64,000 bases of DNA from Shewanella marisflavi (GTDB taxonomy: Bacteria; Pseudomonadota; Gammaproteobacteria; Enterobacterales; Shewanellaceae): the NCBI RefSeq assembly GCF_023283925.1, contig NZ_JAKIKX010000010.1:1-64000 (forward strand). Reading direction: 5' to 3'. The notes below the pieces were generated by a model, which was not told the DNA's origin, did no database searches, and worked only from the letters and a program-made list of their open reading frames with translations. The position numbers were made by a program, and so were the translations under genes. Position 1 is the first letter of the stretch, and each line of letters opens with the position of its first letter. Below, in pieces: positions 1-10,786 of this stretch.

Positions 1-1
1 C

Positions 2-3000
2 GGTACCGTGGTCCTTAACGCCGATGGCACCGTGACCTATACCCCAGCACCTGATTTCCATGGCAGCGACAGTTTCACCTACACCGTTACCTCGGGCGGC
101 GTCACCGAAACGACAACGGTAAGTATCACCGTCAATGCTCTAATTACAGGAAACAATAATGTTGACCTCACAGTCGATGATGCCAATACCCAAGGCACAG
201 CGACCGACAGTGACAGTTCAGCCCTGAGCTTCACAGCAGGGGCTTACGATGTTACTGGCTTTGCCTTCGGCAACATTGGCGATATTAATATTAGCGGCCT
301 TGATGCAAGCGTTAGCTGGAGCTTAGATGGAGCGGGCAACTTGATCGGCAGCATAGGTGGTAATCCTGTGCTTCAGCTTAGCCTGTCTGGCAGCACGATC
401 AGCGCTGGCTCAACAGGCTCAGTGACTGTCACTGTGACCCTACTGGATAACTTGCCTCATGGTACTAATGTAGATGAACTCATCATTAATGGCATAACAG
501 TAGTAGCAACAGATGCATCTAATGCAACTGCCACAGGTTCTGTTTCAGTTAAAGTCATCGATGATGGCGTAACACTCGATCCGCTAGACTTGGCAGGAAA
601 GAATGCCGAAGGTATCTACAATGGAGTTATTAATGTAGATGGTGCCGATCAGGACTTTAGTGCCGATCTCTCAGGCAATATTTCTGGAACCGGTACCTTC
701 TCAGACTCTGGCATTACAGCAGGTGGCCTGACGGTATTCTACTATGTCGATCCAGCCAACCCAGGAATATTGATTGCCTACTCTGATACCAGCGGAACAC
801 CTTCGGCCTATGATTCAGGCAATAGCGCGCAATCGGTAATCTTTACTCTAGCTATCGACCCTAATAGCGATAGCTATCTGTTAGATTTAAAACAAGCTAT
901 TGATGAACTGAGCAGTGTTACAGTGGCCAACATGAGTGGCGGTAAAGGCGGTAATACACCAGCGGTTTACGTCACCTTCGACGGCACTAACTACATCATA
1001 GATAACGATATCAATGATGTTGATCCTAGCAATGCAATGGTGTTCACTCTAACCTCTACCTCTGGCAACATTTCCAGTACGGTGAACGGTAACACTAACG
1101 GTTTCGGTGTCGCGAATGCATTCGTTGATCAAGGCGAAGTCATGATCATTGATTATGCCAACAACGTGGCCTCTGCCTCTATCGCCTTTGACGGAGCAAC
1201 CTACGTACATTTCAAGGCATATGACGCCAATGGTAATCTGCTCGGTGAAGGTGATGTCACTAGCGGTCAAACCATAGGTAACCTAGGCGAGATAAGCTAT
1301 ATCGAAGTCTCAACCAGTGCGCTAGATAATCACGCTAACTTCCAGTTTACTGGGACTTCAGCCGAGAATATTGTCAGCTCTACCGTGGACGTAGATCTCG
1401 ACTTCGTTGTCGATGTTACCGACAGCGATGGCGATACCTCGACAGGTTCTATCCATGTCGACTTGGATGCACCAGGCAGTACAACTACAGCACCAACGGC
1501 ATTGACCTCAAACGCAATATCACTGCTAAGCGAAGCCGATCTCTACAAAGATGGTGCTGAGTCAGATATACAGACGTTACGCTTTAAGTCTGGCAGTGAG
1601 TCGATTTCAGCTTTCCAGTTTGGCGATACGGACAGCATTCAAGTTTCAGGCGTCAATGCTAAGATAAGCTGGTCATTCAACGATGAAGGGCAGCTCATCG
1701 GTACCTTTATGGGTAAAGAGGCTATTCGTCTCACCCTCAATGGTGACCGTATTGAAAGTGGCGAAGAAGGAAGCGTGAGTGTTACTGCCGAACTATTGGC
1801 CTCTTTCCCACATAATGTTTCTACCGAAAATCTAGTGATAAGCGGCATTAACGTCGTCGGGGTTGATGCTCTGGGGCAGAAAGCTGCGTCCACTATTACT
1901 GTATCTGTCAGTGACTATGCAGAAGCGGTAAATGATAGTATCAGCGGAACAGAAGATCATGACTTGTCAGGTAATCTGCTTACCAATGATATCGATCCCG
2001 ATGACGAGTTATCTATTGTTAGCTTTAAACTGTCAGGAAAGACATACCAGGCAGATGGCAGCGTCATTGACCTTGCCGAAGGCAAACTGAGTATCCAATC
2101 AGATGGTCGCTTTACTTTCGAACCGAATCTACATTGGAGCGGTACGCTACCACAGATTGAATACCTTACCAGTACGGGTGACTCGGCTACTTTTGATCTG
2201 AATGTGATTGCCGTCGCCGATGCGCCAATACTAAGCGCCACCACAGGTAACGTCGTTCAAGGCGAAGTGGCCCTGGATATAAACATCGCGCTCGTAGATA
2301 AAGATGGTAGTGAGTCACTGACAGATGTCACCATCCAAGGTGTTCCAAGCGGCGTCTCCCTATCAAGCGGTACCCTCAATGCAGATGGAAGCTGGACTGT
2401 CGATGTGAATCAACTGGGCAACCTCAGCATCAAGGCTGATGACAACTACAATGGCGATTTGGAATTTACATTAACTATCAAGGCCAGCTCGGTTGAACAA
2501 AGCAACCATGATAGTGCCTCTAGCCAGACGCTGCTGGATGTTTCACTGAGAAACTATCACTATGACAACGGCACTGATGGCGATAATGTGATCAATGGTG
2601 GCCAAGACAATGATGTCATCGTAAGTGATACAACTGGCATCCAGGTAATACAGGGCGAAAACTACAACGTTGCCTTTATCCTAGATTCATCTGGAAGCAT
2701 GGGATCGAATCGAATCGACTCAGCTAAGGAGCAGCTGCTGCAAGTCTTCAATACACTGAAGGCCAGCGTTGGTGGTGCGACTTCCGGTACAGTAAACGTA
2801 TTACTCGTCGACTTTAATAGCGGCACTAAGGCACATGTGGCCGTAAACCTAGCCGATTCAGATGCTATCTCTAAGCTCTCCAGCGTACTGGCCGAAATCT
2901 CCAGCGACAATGGTAGAACTAACTATGAGGCAGCATTTGAAACAGTAATCGATTGGTTCTCTCATGGTTCGGCAGCGTCAAATACAGGTACTAACCTGAC

Positions 3001-4315
3001 CTACTTCATCACCGATGGTGAAACCAACAACTACAACGTTGATGCCGATCCTGAAGATGTGTGGGTTTATAACTCAAGACACAGTGGTGGTGACAGAACA
3101 CTGGGAGATCTATTGGATCAGTATGTTCCTGGCGAAGAACTTAAACACAATGGCAAGGTTATTGTCGATGAATACGGCAACATTAACTACTGGTATAGAG
3201 ACGATGGTTCATGGAAGCATTATCAAACCGGTAGCATAAAAGTCGACGAAAATGGCGACTACTATGTCGCGAAAATAGCCTCAGGTTACAGTGATGGTAA
3301 TGGCACAGACGTCACCGCAGAGTCTGAAGCACAGGTAGCCTTCCAGGTGCTCAACACCCTATCTAATGTTGAAGCTATCGGCATAGGTAACGGTATTAGC
3401 CTTAATAAGCTTACCCCTTATGATTCAGATGGTAACGTAGCCACCAATATCAATATCAGCGATCTGGCGAGTATCATCTTAGGCTCGAAGCAGATGCTGC
3501 TTCAGGGTGATGACACGGTTAACGCTGGTGAAGGCAATGATATCGTCTTTGGCGATCTCGTACAGTTTGATGGCATCGACGGCCAAGGCTATGCGGCGCT
3601 GCAAAAATATGTAGCATTGCAATTGGGTGAAGACACTTCAACCGTCACCATACAAGATGTTCACGAATTCGTGGCGGCCAACCCAGCCCTGTTAGATACC
3701 TCTCGCGACAATGATGGCGACGACATTCTTGCCGGCAACCAAGGAGATGATATCCTCTTCGGTCAAGGCGGTGATGATGAGCTTCATGGTGGTAGTGGCG
3801 ATGATCTATTGCTTGGCGGCATGGGAACCGATGAGCTCATCGGCGGTGCTGGCGAAGATATCCTCATCGGCGGCTTGGGCGACGACACCTTAACTGGTGG
3901 CAGTGGTAAAGCCGATAGCGAAACGGACACCTTCGTCTGGCAGCAAGGCGATACTGGCACAGACCACATTACCGATTTCAATATCAATCAAGATAAGCTG
4001 GATCTGAGCGATCTGCTCCAAGGCGAAAATGCCGGGAATTTAGAAAATTACCTGCACTTCACCGTGGACAATGGCTCAACCACAATTGAAATCGATGCCA
4101 ATAATGACGGCCATGTGGATCAAACGATAGTGCTCGACGGTGTCGATTTAAGCTACCTAGGCACAACTGATGGCCAGATCATTAATGGCTTGCTGGGCAA
4201 TGACGGTAACGGAGCGCTGATAGTGGATAACGCCAGCTCAACTGAGTCGGCCTCGAGCTTCGCCGTTCCTGCAACTCATGATGACGACGGACAGATCCAG
4301 CATCTAATACCTTAA
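2..4315 (+). CDS. bpfA: BpfA/LapA-type giant RTX adhesin, C-terminal part (5' end outside window)
   Basis: This is the C-terminal 1436 or so residues of a secreted RTX adhesin; the reading frame is open at the left edge, so the N-terminal retention module and most repeats are not visible. Residues below are counted from the first in-frame GTG at base 8. Cadherin/VCBS-like repeats fill the first ~850 residues. A von Willebrand A domain follows, with a MIDAS-type DSSGS at 893-897. Glycine/aspartate-rich RTX nonapeptides (GGxGDDxL type) lie at about 1235-1300, then a type I secretion C-terminal target domain (TDTFVWQ ... DHITDF). Family knowledge: such adhesins bind surfaces and are anchored until cut by a LapG protease. 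All its expected partners follow in order on the same strand. The name rests on this gene order; domain calls are firm. Confidence 0.9.
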   Translation, partial: GTVVLNADGTVTYTPAPDFHGSDSFTYTVTSGGVTETTTVSITVNALITGNNNVDLTVDDANTQGTATDSDSSALSFTAGAYDVTGFAFGNIGDINISGLDASVSWSLDGAGNLIGSIGGNPVLQLSLSGSTISAGSTGSVTVTVTLLDNLPHGTNVDELIINGITVVATDASNATATGSVSVKVIDDGVTLDPLDLAGKNAEGIYNGVINVDGADQDFSADLSGNISGTGTFSDSGITAGGLTVFYYVDPANPGILIAYSDTSGTPSAYDSGNSAQSVIFTLAIDPNSDSYLLDLKQAIDELSSVTVANMSGGKGGNTPAVYVTFDGTNYIIDNDINDVDPSNAMVFTLTSTSGNISSTVNGNTNGFGVANAFVDQGEVMIIDYANNVASASIAFDGATYVHFKAYDANGNLLGEGDVTSGQTIGNLGEISYIEVSTSALDNHANFQFTGTSAENIVSSTVDVDLDFVVDVTDSDGDTSTGSIHVDLDAPGSTTTAPTALTSNAISLLSEADLYKDGAESDIQTLRFKSGSESISAFQFGDTDSIQVSGVNAKISWSFNDEGQLIGTFMGKEAIRLTLNGDRIESGEEGSVSVTAELLASFPHNVSTENLVISGINVVGVDALGQKAASTITVSVSDYAEAVNDSISGTEDHDLSGNLLTNDIDPDDELSIVSFKLSGKTYQADGSVIDLAEGKLSIQSDGRFTFEPNLHWSGTLPQIEYLTSTGDSATFDLNVIAVADAPILSATTGNVVQGEVALDINIALVDKDGSESLTDVTIQGVPSGVSLSSGTLNADGSWTVDVNQLGNLSIKADDNYNGDLEFTLTIKASSVEQSNHDSASSQTLLDVSLRNYHYDNGTDGDNVINGGQDNDVIVSDTTGIQVIQGENYNVAFILDSSGSMGSNRIDSAKEQLLQVFNTLKASVGGATSGTVNVLLVDFNSGTKAHVAVNLADSDAISKLSSVLAEISSDNGRTNYEAAFETVIDWFSHGSAASNTGTNLTYFITDGETNNYNVDADPEDVWVYNSRHSGGDRTLGDLLDQYVPGEELKHNGKVIVDEYGNINYWYRDDGSWKHYQTGSIKVDENGDYYVAKIASGYSDGNGTDVTAESEAQVAFQVLNTLSNVEAIGIGNGISLNKLTPYDSDGNVATNINISDLASIILGSKQMLLQGDDTVNAGEGNDIVFGDLVQFDGIDGQGYAALQKYVALQLGEDTSTVTIQDVHEFVAANPALLDTSRDNDGDDILAGNQGDDILFGQGGDDELHGGSGDDLLLGGMGTDELIGGAGEDILIGGLGDDTLTGGSGKADSETDTFVWQQGDTGTDHITDFNINQDKLDLSDLLQGENAGNLENYLHFTVDNGSTTIEIDANNDGHVDQTIVLDGVDLSYLGTTDGQIINGLLGNDGNGALIVDNASSTESASSFAVPATHDDDGQIQHLIP

Positions 4316-4330
4316 ACCCGTCAATAACAA

Positions 4331-4370
4331 ATGACACCAACTAGTTTCCAGCTAATTGGTGTCATTTTTA
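4331..4370 (+). terminator. Rho-independent terminator after the adhesin gene
   Basis: A 10-bp perfect stem (ATGACACCAA at 4331-4340 with TTGGTGTCAT at 4356-4365) is followed by a T-rich run. It separates the adhesin message from the secretion genes, which could allow much higher expression of the adhesin than of its exporter. Confidence 0.75.
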
Positions 4371-4449
4371 CTTTTGTTATGTTTTGGTATTACTTCTATA
4401 ATTGTTCTACGATAATTTTTTAATAAAATCTTAAGGATAAGTTTTTAAG

Positions 4450-6630
4450 GTGCAAGCTTCAGCGTCTCCAAAAACTGAACAATGGACAGTTTCAGCCTCC
4501 CAAAGAGTGACTGTCGATCCCTTGTTAGACAGTTTAGTTTTATTGACCGAATACTTCGGCAGTCCTTGCTCCAGCGAATCTTTAGCCGCTGGTCTTCCGC
4601 TGTCAGGTAGTATTTTGACACCCGAACTTGTCCCCCAGGCTGCGAGTCGAGCAGGCCTAGCGGCTAAACTCACCCGTAAAGGGCTCGATCAGATCTCCCC
4701 AATCCTGCTGCCTTGCATCTTGCTACTCAAAGACAAAAATGCCTGTTTGCTGCGCGAGATCGATATAGACAAAGACAGAGCGGTGATCCAACTGCCTGAA
4801 ACCGGGGGAGAGGAAGAGCTCACCATAGAGTCACTCGAAGCCATGTATGTGGGTTATCTGTTCCTGGTTAAGCAGCAATATCGCGGTGACATGGGCCTAG
4901 ATCTGCATCTACACGACAGTCGCACCCATTGGCTACTGCAAACCTTAAAGGATTCAGCCCCCATCTACCGGGATGCCCTGATCGCCTCGGTACTGGTTAA
5001 CCTCTTTGCCCTCGTTTCACCACTGTTCATCATGAATGTCTATGACAAGGTGGTGCCCAACCTGGCATTTGAGTCCCTGTGGGTACTGGCTATCGGTGCG
5101 GGTATAGCCTATATCTTCGACCTCGTCATGCGACAGCTTAGGGCCTACCTTATCGACGTTGCCGGTAAAAAAGTCGATATCATAGTGTCATCACGCCTGT
5201 TTGCTAAGGCAATCGGCATTCCTCTTGAGAAACGCTCTCCCAGCGTCGGCGGCATGGCCAGACAGCTCGGGGAGTTTGATAGCATCCGGGACATCTTAAC
5301 CTCGGCAACCATCACCACTTTGGTCGATCTTCCTTTTGCTATTTTCTTCATGATCATCATCTATATAGTCGCCGGCGACCTGGCCATTATTCCACTTATC
5401 GGCGGGACTATTATCATTATCTACACCCTGATCATGCAGCCTAAGCTCAAAGCCGCTATCGAAGAGAGCAACAAATTTTCCGGACTAAAACATGGTCACC
5501 TTATTGAATCCCTCGCCTCTATCGAATCGATAAAATCCAGTGGAGCCGAAGGCTTAGTCCAAAAAAGCTGGCAGCAGATGATCGGCCACACGGCTAACTG
5601 GCAGCTAAAAGTGAAAAAGATCTCAACCTCTGTCACTAACGTCGCCAACTTTACGGTACAGCTATCGGTTGTATGTGTGGTGATACTCGGTGTTTATCGC
5701 GTCGCCGACAATGAGATCTCCATGGGGGGAATTATCGCGGCGGTGATCCTGTCGAGCCGGGCGATCTCGCCCATGGCACAACTAGCCAATCTCATGACTC
5801 GCGGCAATCACACCGCCAGCGCTTTACGCCAGCTAGACCAGATCATGACTCAAGAAGATGAGTTTGAGAATAAAGGTCATTTGGTCAGTAAGCAGCGCCT
5901 GATGGGGCAGATTAATGCCGACCATATCAGCTTTAACTACCCAGGTTCAGAGCGTCCGGTGCTGCATCCTATGTCTTTGTCGATAGCACCAGGGGAACGT
6001 ATCGCCATCATAGGTCGCAACGGCTCAGGCAAGAGTACTCTAGCTAAGCTGCTTGTCGGTCTGTACCAGCCAACCAAAGGCAGCCTGCGTTATGACGGTC
6101 TGGATTCGGCACAGATCCACCCAACGGATCTGCGTAGAAACTTTGGTTACCTGCCTCAGGACATTACCCTATTTCATGGTTCGATCCGCGATAACATCTT
6201 GTTTGGCACCCGTCAGGTGACCGAGCATCAACTTATCCGCGCCGTGCAATTGTCGGGCGTCAATCAGTTCACCGATATCGAAACCGAAGGCCTCGATCAA
6301 CAGGTCGGCGAAGGTGGACAAGCACTCAGTCGCGGGCAGCGGCAAACTATCGCCCTGGCAAGAGCCACTTTAAACGATCCACCGGTATTGTTAATGGATG
6401 AGCCAACGGCTAGTTTGGATGCCAGAGCCGAGAAGCAGTTTATCCGTGCCATGCGCAATGTCTCCAAGGAGCGCACCTTACTACTTATCACACATAAGAT
6501 GCATCTGCTGAATCTAGTTGATCGCATCATAGTGCTTGACCGAGGCCATCTGGTCGCCGACGGTCCTAAAGATCAGGTGCTCAACCAGCTCGCCAAAGGC
6601 CTGCTGTCTGGAGGGCCAAAGAGTGAGTAA
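4450..6630 (+). CDS. rtxB: Type I secretion ABC transporter (LapB/RtxB-like)
   Basis: Inner-membrane permease/ATPase that would power export of the adhesin. The N-terminal ~140 residues look like a C39-like domain without an obvious catalytic cysteine (typical of RTX exporters). A six-helix ABC membrane domain follows at about 165-450, and a nucleotide-binding domain has Walker A GRNGSGKST at 522-530, signature LSRGQ at 626-630 and Walker B VLLMDEP at 646-652, with the H-loop in LLITHK. The start is GTG at 4450 with AAGGA about 12 bases upstream. The 726-residue length fits the family. The downstream membrane fusion gene overlaps its 3' end by 8 bases, so the two are translationally coupled. 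Confidence 0.93.
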   Translation: MQASASPKTEQWTVSASQRVTVDPLLDSLVLLTEYFGSPCSSESLAAGLPLSGSILTPELVPQAASRAGLAAKLTRKGLDQISPILLPCILLLKDKNACLLREIDIDKDRAVIQLPETGGEEELTIESLEAMYVGYLFLVKQQYRGDMGLDLHLHDSRTHWLLQTLKDSAPIYRDALIASVLVNLFALVSPLFIMNVYDKVVPNLAFESLWVLAIGAGIAYIFDLVMRQLRAYLIDVAGKKVDIIVSSRLFAKAIGIPLEKRSPSVGGMARQLGEFDSIRDILTSATITTLVDLPFAIFFMIIIYIVAGDLAIIPLIGGTIIIIYTLIMQPKLKAAIEESNKFSGLKHGHLIESLASIESIKSSGAEGLVQKSWQQMIGHTANWQLKVKKISTSVTNVANFTVQLSVVCVVILGVYRVADNEISMGGIIAAVILSSRAISPMAQLANLMTRGNHTASALRQLDQIMTQEDEFENKGHLVSKQRLMGQINADHISFNYPGSERPVLHPMSLSIAPGERIAIIGRNGSGKSTLAKLLVGLYQPTKGSLRYDGLDSAQIHPTDLRRNFGYLPQDITLFHGSIRDNILFGTRQVTEHQLIRAVQLSGVNQFTDIETEGLDQQVGEGGQALSRGQRQTIALARATLNDPPVLLMDEPTASLDARAEKQFIRAMRNVSKERTLLLITHKMHLLNLVDRIIVLDRGHLVADGPKDQVLNQLAKGLLSGGPKSE

Positions 6631-8005
6631 GCACTTAACGACCCATGATCTCGAGATGGTCGATGACGTCTATGGCGCCATGATGACAGATGCGCCTACC
6701 AGTCACAGGCTGATCATCTGGGCACTTACCGCCCTCGCCTTCAGCTTTTTGCTTTGGGCCTATTTTGCCGAGCTCGACCGAGTAACCACAGGAACGGGTA
6801 AGGTGATTCCCTCATCTCAAGTGCAGGTGATCCAAAGTTTGGATGGCGGCATCATGCAGGATCTCTATGTACACGAAGGCATGGTGGTCACTAAGGGCCA
6901 GCCCTTGGTGCGAATCGATGATACGCGTTTTCGTTCAGACTTCGCCCAGCAAGAACAAGAGGTATACAGCCTACAAGCTAACGTGATTCGCCTGCGCGCC
7001 GAGCTTAACAGCATCACTATTTCAGATGTGGCTACCGATTGGCGCGAACAGGTCAAGATCGTCAAACAACCACTGCAGTTTCCTCAGTCACTGATCGACA
7101 GCGAGCCTGACTTAATCGCGCGCCAAAAAGATGAATACGCGGGCCGATTGGACAATCTAAGCAATCAGCTAGAAATCCTTGCGCGGCAGATCCAGCAGAA
7201 ACAGCAAGAAACTGAAGAGCTCGCCTCAAAAATTAGCACCTTGACCACCAGTTTCCAGCTAGTGACCCGAGAGTTGGAGCTCACACGCCCCTTGGCAGAT
7301 AAAGGCATAGTGCCCGAAGTGGAGCTGCTTAAGCTCGAGCGTATCGTCAACGACATTCGTGGCGAGTTAAGCTCGGTCAGACTGCTCAGGCCTAAGGTGA
7401 AAGCCTCACAGGATGAAGCGATTCTGAAGCGTCGAGAAGCGGTATTTGTCTATGCCGCCGAGGTGCGAACTCAGCTAAACGAGATGCAAACCCGTCTGTC
7501 TCGTATGAGCGAGGCTCAGGTCGGTGCACGCGATAAGGTCAGCAAGGCCGAAATTGTTTCACCGGTCAATGGCACCATTAAAACAATCCATATGAATACC
7601 TTGGGGGGAGTTGTACAGCCGGGAATCGACATCATAGAGATAGTCCCGTCTGAAGACCAACTACTGATCGAAACCAAGATTCTTCCAAAAGATATTGCGT
7701 TTTTACATCCTGGCTTACCCGCCGTTGTCAAAGTCACCGCCTACGACTTCACTCGTTATGGAGGCCTCAACGGCGTTGTGGAGCACATTAGTGCCGATAC
7801 AACACAGGACGAAGAAGGAAACAGTTTCTATCTTGTAAGGGTTAGAACTGAACTATCAAGTTTGACGAAAGAGGATGGCACCCAGATGCCCATCATACCA
7901 GGCATGTTAACCTCGGTAGATGTGATCACTGGGCAAAGATCCGTTCTAGAGTACATACTTAATCCAATTTTGAGAGCAAGAGACACTGCTCTGCGTGAAC
8001 GATAA
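6623..8005 (+). CDS. HlyD-family membrane fusion protein of the adhesin exporter
   Basis: Periplasmic adaptor that links the ABC transporter to the TolC-like channel. One membrane helix lies near residues 34-53 (LIIWALTALAFSFLLWAYF). It is followed by a split lipoyl/barrel-sandwich domain (GTGKVIPSS, later SPVNGTIK) that flanks a long coiled-coil hairpin rich in Q, E and L at about 150-330. I chose GTG at 6623 (MSKHLTTHD) because it has GAGG upstream and overlaps the stop of the transporter gene. A longer in-frame start at 6536 lies deep inside that gene and is less likely. Product about 460 residues, normal for LapC/HlyD proteins. Confidence 0.92.
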   Translation: MSKHLTTHDLEMVDDVYGAMMTDAPTSHRLIIWALTALAFSFLLWAYFAELDRVTTGTGKVIPSSQVQVIQSLDGGIMQDLYVHEGMVVTKGQPLVRIDDTRFRSDFAQQEQEVYSLQANVIRLRAELNSITISDVATDWREQVKIVKQPLQFPQSLIDSEPDLIARQKDEYAGRLDNLSNQLEILARQIQQKQQETEELASKISTLTTSFQLVTRELELTRPLADKGIVPEVELLKLERIVNDIRGELSSVRLLRPKVKASQDEAILKRREAVFVYAAEVRTQLNEMQTRLSRMSEAQVGARDKVSKAEIVSPVNGTIKTIHMNTLGGVVQPGIDIIEIVPSEDQLLIETKILPKDIAFLHPGLPAVVKVTAYDFTRYGGLNGVVEHISADTTQDEEGNSFYLVRVRTELSSLTKEDGTQMPIIPGMLTSVDVITGQRSVLEYILNPILRARDTALRER

Positions 8006-8036
8006 GTTCACAACAATAACCAGGGGGGTTAACCAA

Positions 8037-9449
8037 ATGAGTAAGCAAACCATACATCAACTAAAGCGCAGTGCCATGGCACTCGCTGTTAGTGCGATGT
8101 TGATACCTGGGGCAGCTTCTAGCCAAACGCTGGAACAGGCTGTTGCCCATACGCTGGATACCAATCCAGATATTCGCATCGCGTTCAATCGCTTTAAAGC
8201 AAGAGAAGAACAGGTCAACCAAGCGAGAGCTGGTTATATGCCAAGTATCGACATCAGCGGTGGTTACGGTTGGGAGCAGACCAACAGTCCATCGACCAGA
8301 CGTCGTGCAGGACAGGGCGATGTGGACGATGATGGTGTTATCGAATTAATGCGTGGTGAAGTCGGATTCAGCATCAAGCAGATGATATTTGACGGCTTTT
8401 ATACCTCAAGCGAGGTTGATCGTTACAGCTTCGAAGCCAGTGCCGACCAATGGGCGCTATTTGCTGCGGCAGAAGATATTGCCCTAGATGTGGCTAAGGT
8501 CTACATCAACTATATTCGTAGCGAACAAGTGCTAACCCTGGCAGAGAAAAACCTACAGAGTCACAAAGACATTTACGAGCAGATCAAGCAACGTACCGAC
8601 TCAGGTCTGGGCTCAATCGCCGATCTTTCGCAAATAACCGGTCGTCTGGCGCGCGCTAATGCCAACGTGATTGCAGCAAAGAACAACTTCTACGATGCCA
8701 AGGCGCAGTTTATTCGTATTGTTGAAAAAGAGCCTGAGAACCTGATCGTTCCTGTGCCTGATGACGACATGCTACCAACGGATCTTTCCGACGGTCTTAA
8801 AGTCGCTCAGGAAAACCACCCAATTCTGAAATCCGCTACAAGCGATATTTCAGCAGCGGAGAATGAGCGCTCTTCGGCCAAGTCCAACTACTATCCAAAG
8901 CTATCATTAGAGCTTGGCGGTAACTGGAACGACAACATAGACGGTGAAGATGGTTACTCAGTTTTTGCTAACCAAAATGTCGGCGGCCACAGCAATGACC
9001 TCGTCGCCATGGTACGCGTTAAGTACAACCTATTTGCAGGTGGTAAAGATCTGGCCCGCGAAAAAGAAGCGGCTTACAAAGTAGGTGAAGCAAAAGAGAT
9101 CCGCCAACGTGCCTACCGCCAAGTTGTCGAAGGGGTTAACCTAGCCTGGAATGCCTACGAAATGCTTGAGCCGCAAAAGCTGTATATTCGCGATCATGTC
9201 ATTGCAGCAAAAGATACCCAAGTCGCCTACAGTCAGCAGTTCAATCTGGGCCAACGCACCTTATTGGATTTGCTGGATACTGAAAACGAACTGTTTGAAG
9301 CGCGTAAGGATTATCTCGATGCCGAATATGACGAAATTCTTTCTGAATATCGCATCCTTAACGCGACAGGTAGACTACTGGAATCACTTCGTGTGACTCG
9401 CCCCGATGTCTGGAAAGGTGAGCGCGAATACGAAGGGGGAGTGAAATAA
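8037..9449 (+). CDS. aggA: TolC-family outer-membrane channel of the adhesin exporter (AggA-like)
   Basis: Outer-membrane efflux protein that completes the type I system. A signal peptide (AMALAVSAMLIPGAASSQ) is followed by two outer-membrane-efflux repeats of coiled-coil helices. The motifs FNLGQRTLLDLLDTENELF and EYRILNATGRLL near the C-terminus are typical of the AggA/TolC/LapE group. I chose ATG at 8037, which has AGGGGGG 8 bases upstream; a GTG at 7995 overlaps hlyD but would disrupt the signal peptide. Its stop overlaps the start of the next gene (TAATG), indicating one operon. About 470 residues. Confidence 0.92.
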   Translation: MSKQTIHQLKRSAMALAVSAMLIPGAASSQTLEQAVAHTLDTNPDIRIAFNRFKAREEQVNQARAGYMPSIDISGGYGWEQTNSPSTRRRAGQGDVDDDGVIELMRGEVGFSIKQMIFDGFYTSSEVDRYSFEASADQWALFAAAEDIALDVAKVYINYIRSEQVLTLAEKNLQSHKDIYEQIKQRTDSGLGSIADLSQITGRLARANANVIAAKNNFYDAKAQFIRIVEKEPENLIVPVPDDDMLPTDLSDGLKVAQENHPILKSATSDISAAENERSSAKSNYYPKLSLELGGNWNDNIDGEDGYSVFANQNVGGHSNDLVAMVRVKYNLFAGGKDLAREKEAAYKVGEAKEIRQRAYRQVVEGVNLAWNAYEMLEPQKLYIRDHVIAAKDTQVAYSQQFNLGQRTLLDLLDTENELFEARKDYLDAEYDEILSEYRILNATGRLLESLRVTRPDVWKGEREYEGGVK

Positions 9450-10054
9450 TGAAAGCTTTACTGATTATTATAAGCCTTGCCTTACTTGGCGGTTGTGGTT
9501 CTCGTGACATAGTCACCATGGACAGTCCGACCAATCAGGTATTCGATCTTAACGACAATGATAAAGATGGTGTCATCGTAGCGCGTGAGCGTTGCAACGA
9601 TACTGTCTTAGGCGCCACCATAGACAACTATGGTTGCGGTAAAATTAAACCCATCAATGAGCGTCAAGAACTTAAGATATTGTTTGCCAATGACTCTTTC
9701 TATATTGATCCCCAATATTATGATCAAGTAGAAATGGTAGCGACTTTCATGAGACAGTACCCTAGTACTAAGGTCACCATCGAAGGTCACTGCAGTAAAA
9801 CGGGTAGCTATGAGCATAACCTGACGTTATCACAAAACAGAGCTAACGCGGTGACCTCACTGCTTTCTGAACGTTTTGGTATCGACACCGATCGTTTGAC
9901 AGCCATTGGTTATAGCTACGACAGACCCGTAGATCCAACTCATACTCAGATGGCACATACCCGCAATCGCCGCGTGATCGCCGAAGTGACGGGTGAAGAT
10001 ACCAAAGCTGATATGAAGTGGCATATCTACACAGTTGATGAACAAGTAAAATAA
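9449..10054 (+). CDS. OmpA-like peptidoglycan-binding lipoprotein of the adhesin operon
   Basis: A short signal peptide ends in a lipobox LGGC (Cys16). Next come an Asp/Asn-rich thrombospondin-type-3-like stretch (DLNDNDKDGV) and an OmpA C-terminal domain from about residue 75 (IEGHCSKTG, LSQNRANAV, HTRNRRV). It would be anchored in the outer membrane and bind peptidoglycan. In Shewanella the bpfA locus carries an ompA-like gene at exactly this place, between the TolC-like and protease genes. It may brace the exporter or the retained adhesin in the envelope (inference). Confidence 0.88.
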   Translation: MKALLIIISLALLGGCGSRDIVTMDSPTNQVFDLNDNDKDGVIVARERCNDTVLGATIDNYGCGKIKPINERQELKILFANDSFYIDPQYYDQVEMVATFMRQYPSTKVTIEGHCSKTGSYEHNLTLSQNRANAVTSLLSERFGIDTDRLTAIGYSYDRPVDPTHTQMAHTRNRRVIAEVTGEDTKADMKWHIYTVDEQVK

Positions 10055-10070
10055 AAAATAGTCGGAGAAG

Positions 10071-10778
10071 ATGAAGGCAAAATTTGGCAGGCAAAAGCGC
10101 TTTCAAAGGGTCTGCCAACTTTGTGTTGTGGCAACGGCCATGGGGTTTTCTTGCCTGTACGCTTCTCCGACACAAACACTCGATGCTGGCTACATAAAAT
10201 CCACACTAGAGGCTCGCTATGGTGGGCGTGCAGGCATGCGTGTAGACGCCTGGTTTAAGGTGCTGGATGAAGCGCAAGGCTTGAGTGAACAAGAGAAGAT
10301 CACCAAGGTAAATAACTTTTTCAATCTGTTTAGATTTGTCGACGACATCAAGCTATGGGGTGTCAGCAACTATTGGGCAAGTCCAATGGAGTTCATCGGA
10401 GTAAATGGTGGCGATTGCGAAGATTTTTCTATCGCCAAATATTTTACCCTGCTGCAATTGGGTATTCCCGATGACAAGCTGCGTATCACTATGGTCAAGG
10501 CAACCTCTGTAAATCAATACCACATGGTATTGGCCTACTATGAGACGCCGGGCTCCATCCCCTTGGTATTGGATAACTTAGACAGACAGATAAAGCCCGC
10601 CACGCAAAGGCAAGATTTGATCCCCGTATACAGTTTTAACGGTCGACAATTGTGGCTAAACAAAGAGAAAGGTCGTGGTGTGCTGGCAGGCTCATCTGAA
10701 CGCCTTGAAAAATGGAATGATCTCAAAAATAGATTAGGTGTTAAACGACTCAATATGCCTATCTTAAGATTGGAGTAG
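10071..10778 (+). CDS. bpfG: LapG/BpfG-type periplasmic cysteine protease (transglutaminase-like)
   Basis: Periplasmic calcium-dependent protease that trims the adhesin N-terminus and releases it from the cell. The catalytic triad is visible: Cys116 in GGDCED, His151 in YHMVL and Asp168 in LDNLD. The Cys-His (35) and His-Asp (17) spacings match the LapG family. An N-terminal hydrophobic stretch (LCVVATAMGFSCLYAS) is a signal peptide. GGAG lies only 3 bases before the ATG, a tight spacing. The gene sits 8 bases upstream of the LapD-type gene that would sequester its product when c-di-GMP is high. Confidence 0.92.
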   Translation: MKAKFGRQKRFQRVCQLCVVATAMGFSCLYASPTQTLDAGYIKSTLEARYGGRAGMRVDAWFKVLDEAQGLSEQEKITKVNNFFNLFRFVDDIKLWGVSNYWASPMEFIGVNGGDCEDFSIAKYFTLLQLGIPDDKLRITMVKATSVNQYHMVLAYYETPGSIPLVLDNLDRQIKPATQRQDLIPVYSFNGRQLWLNKEKGRGVLAGSSERLEKWNDLKNRLGVKRLNMPILRLE

Positions 10779-10786
10779 CGAAAACA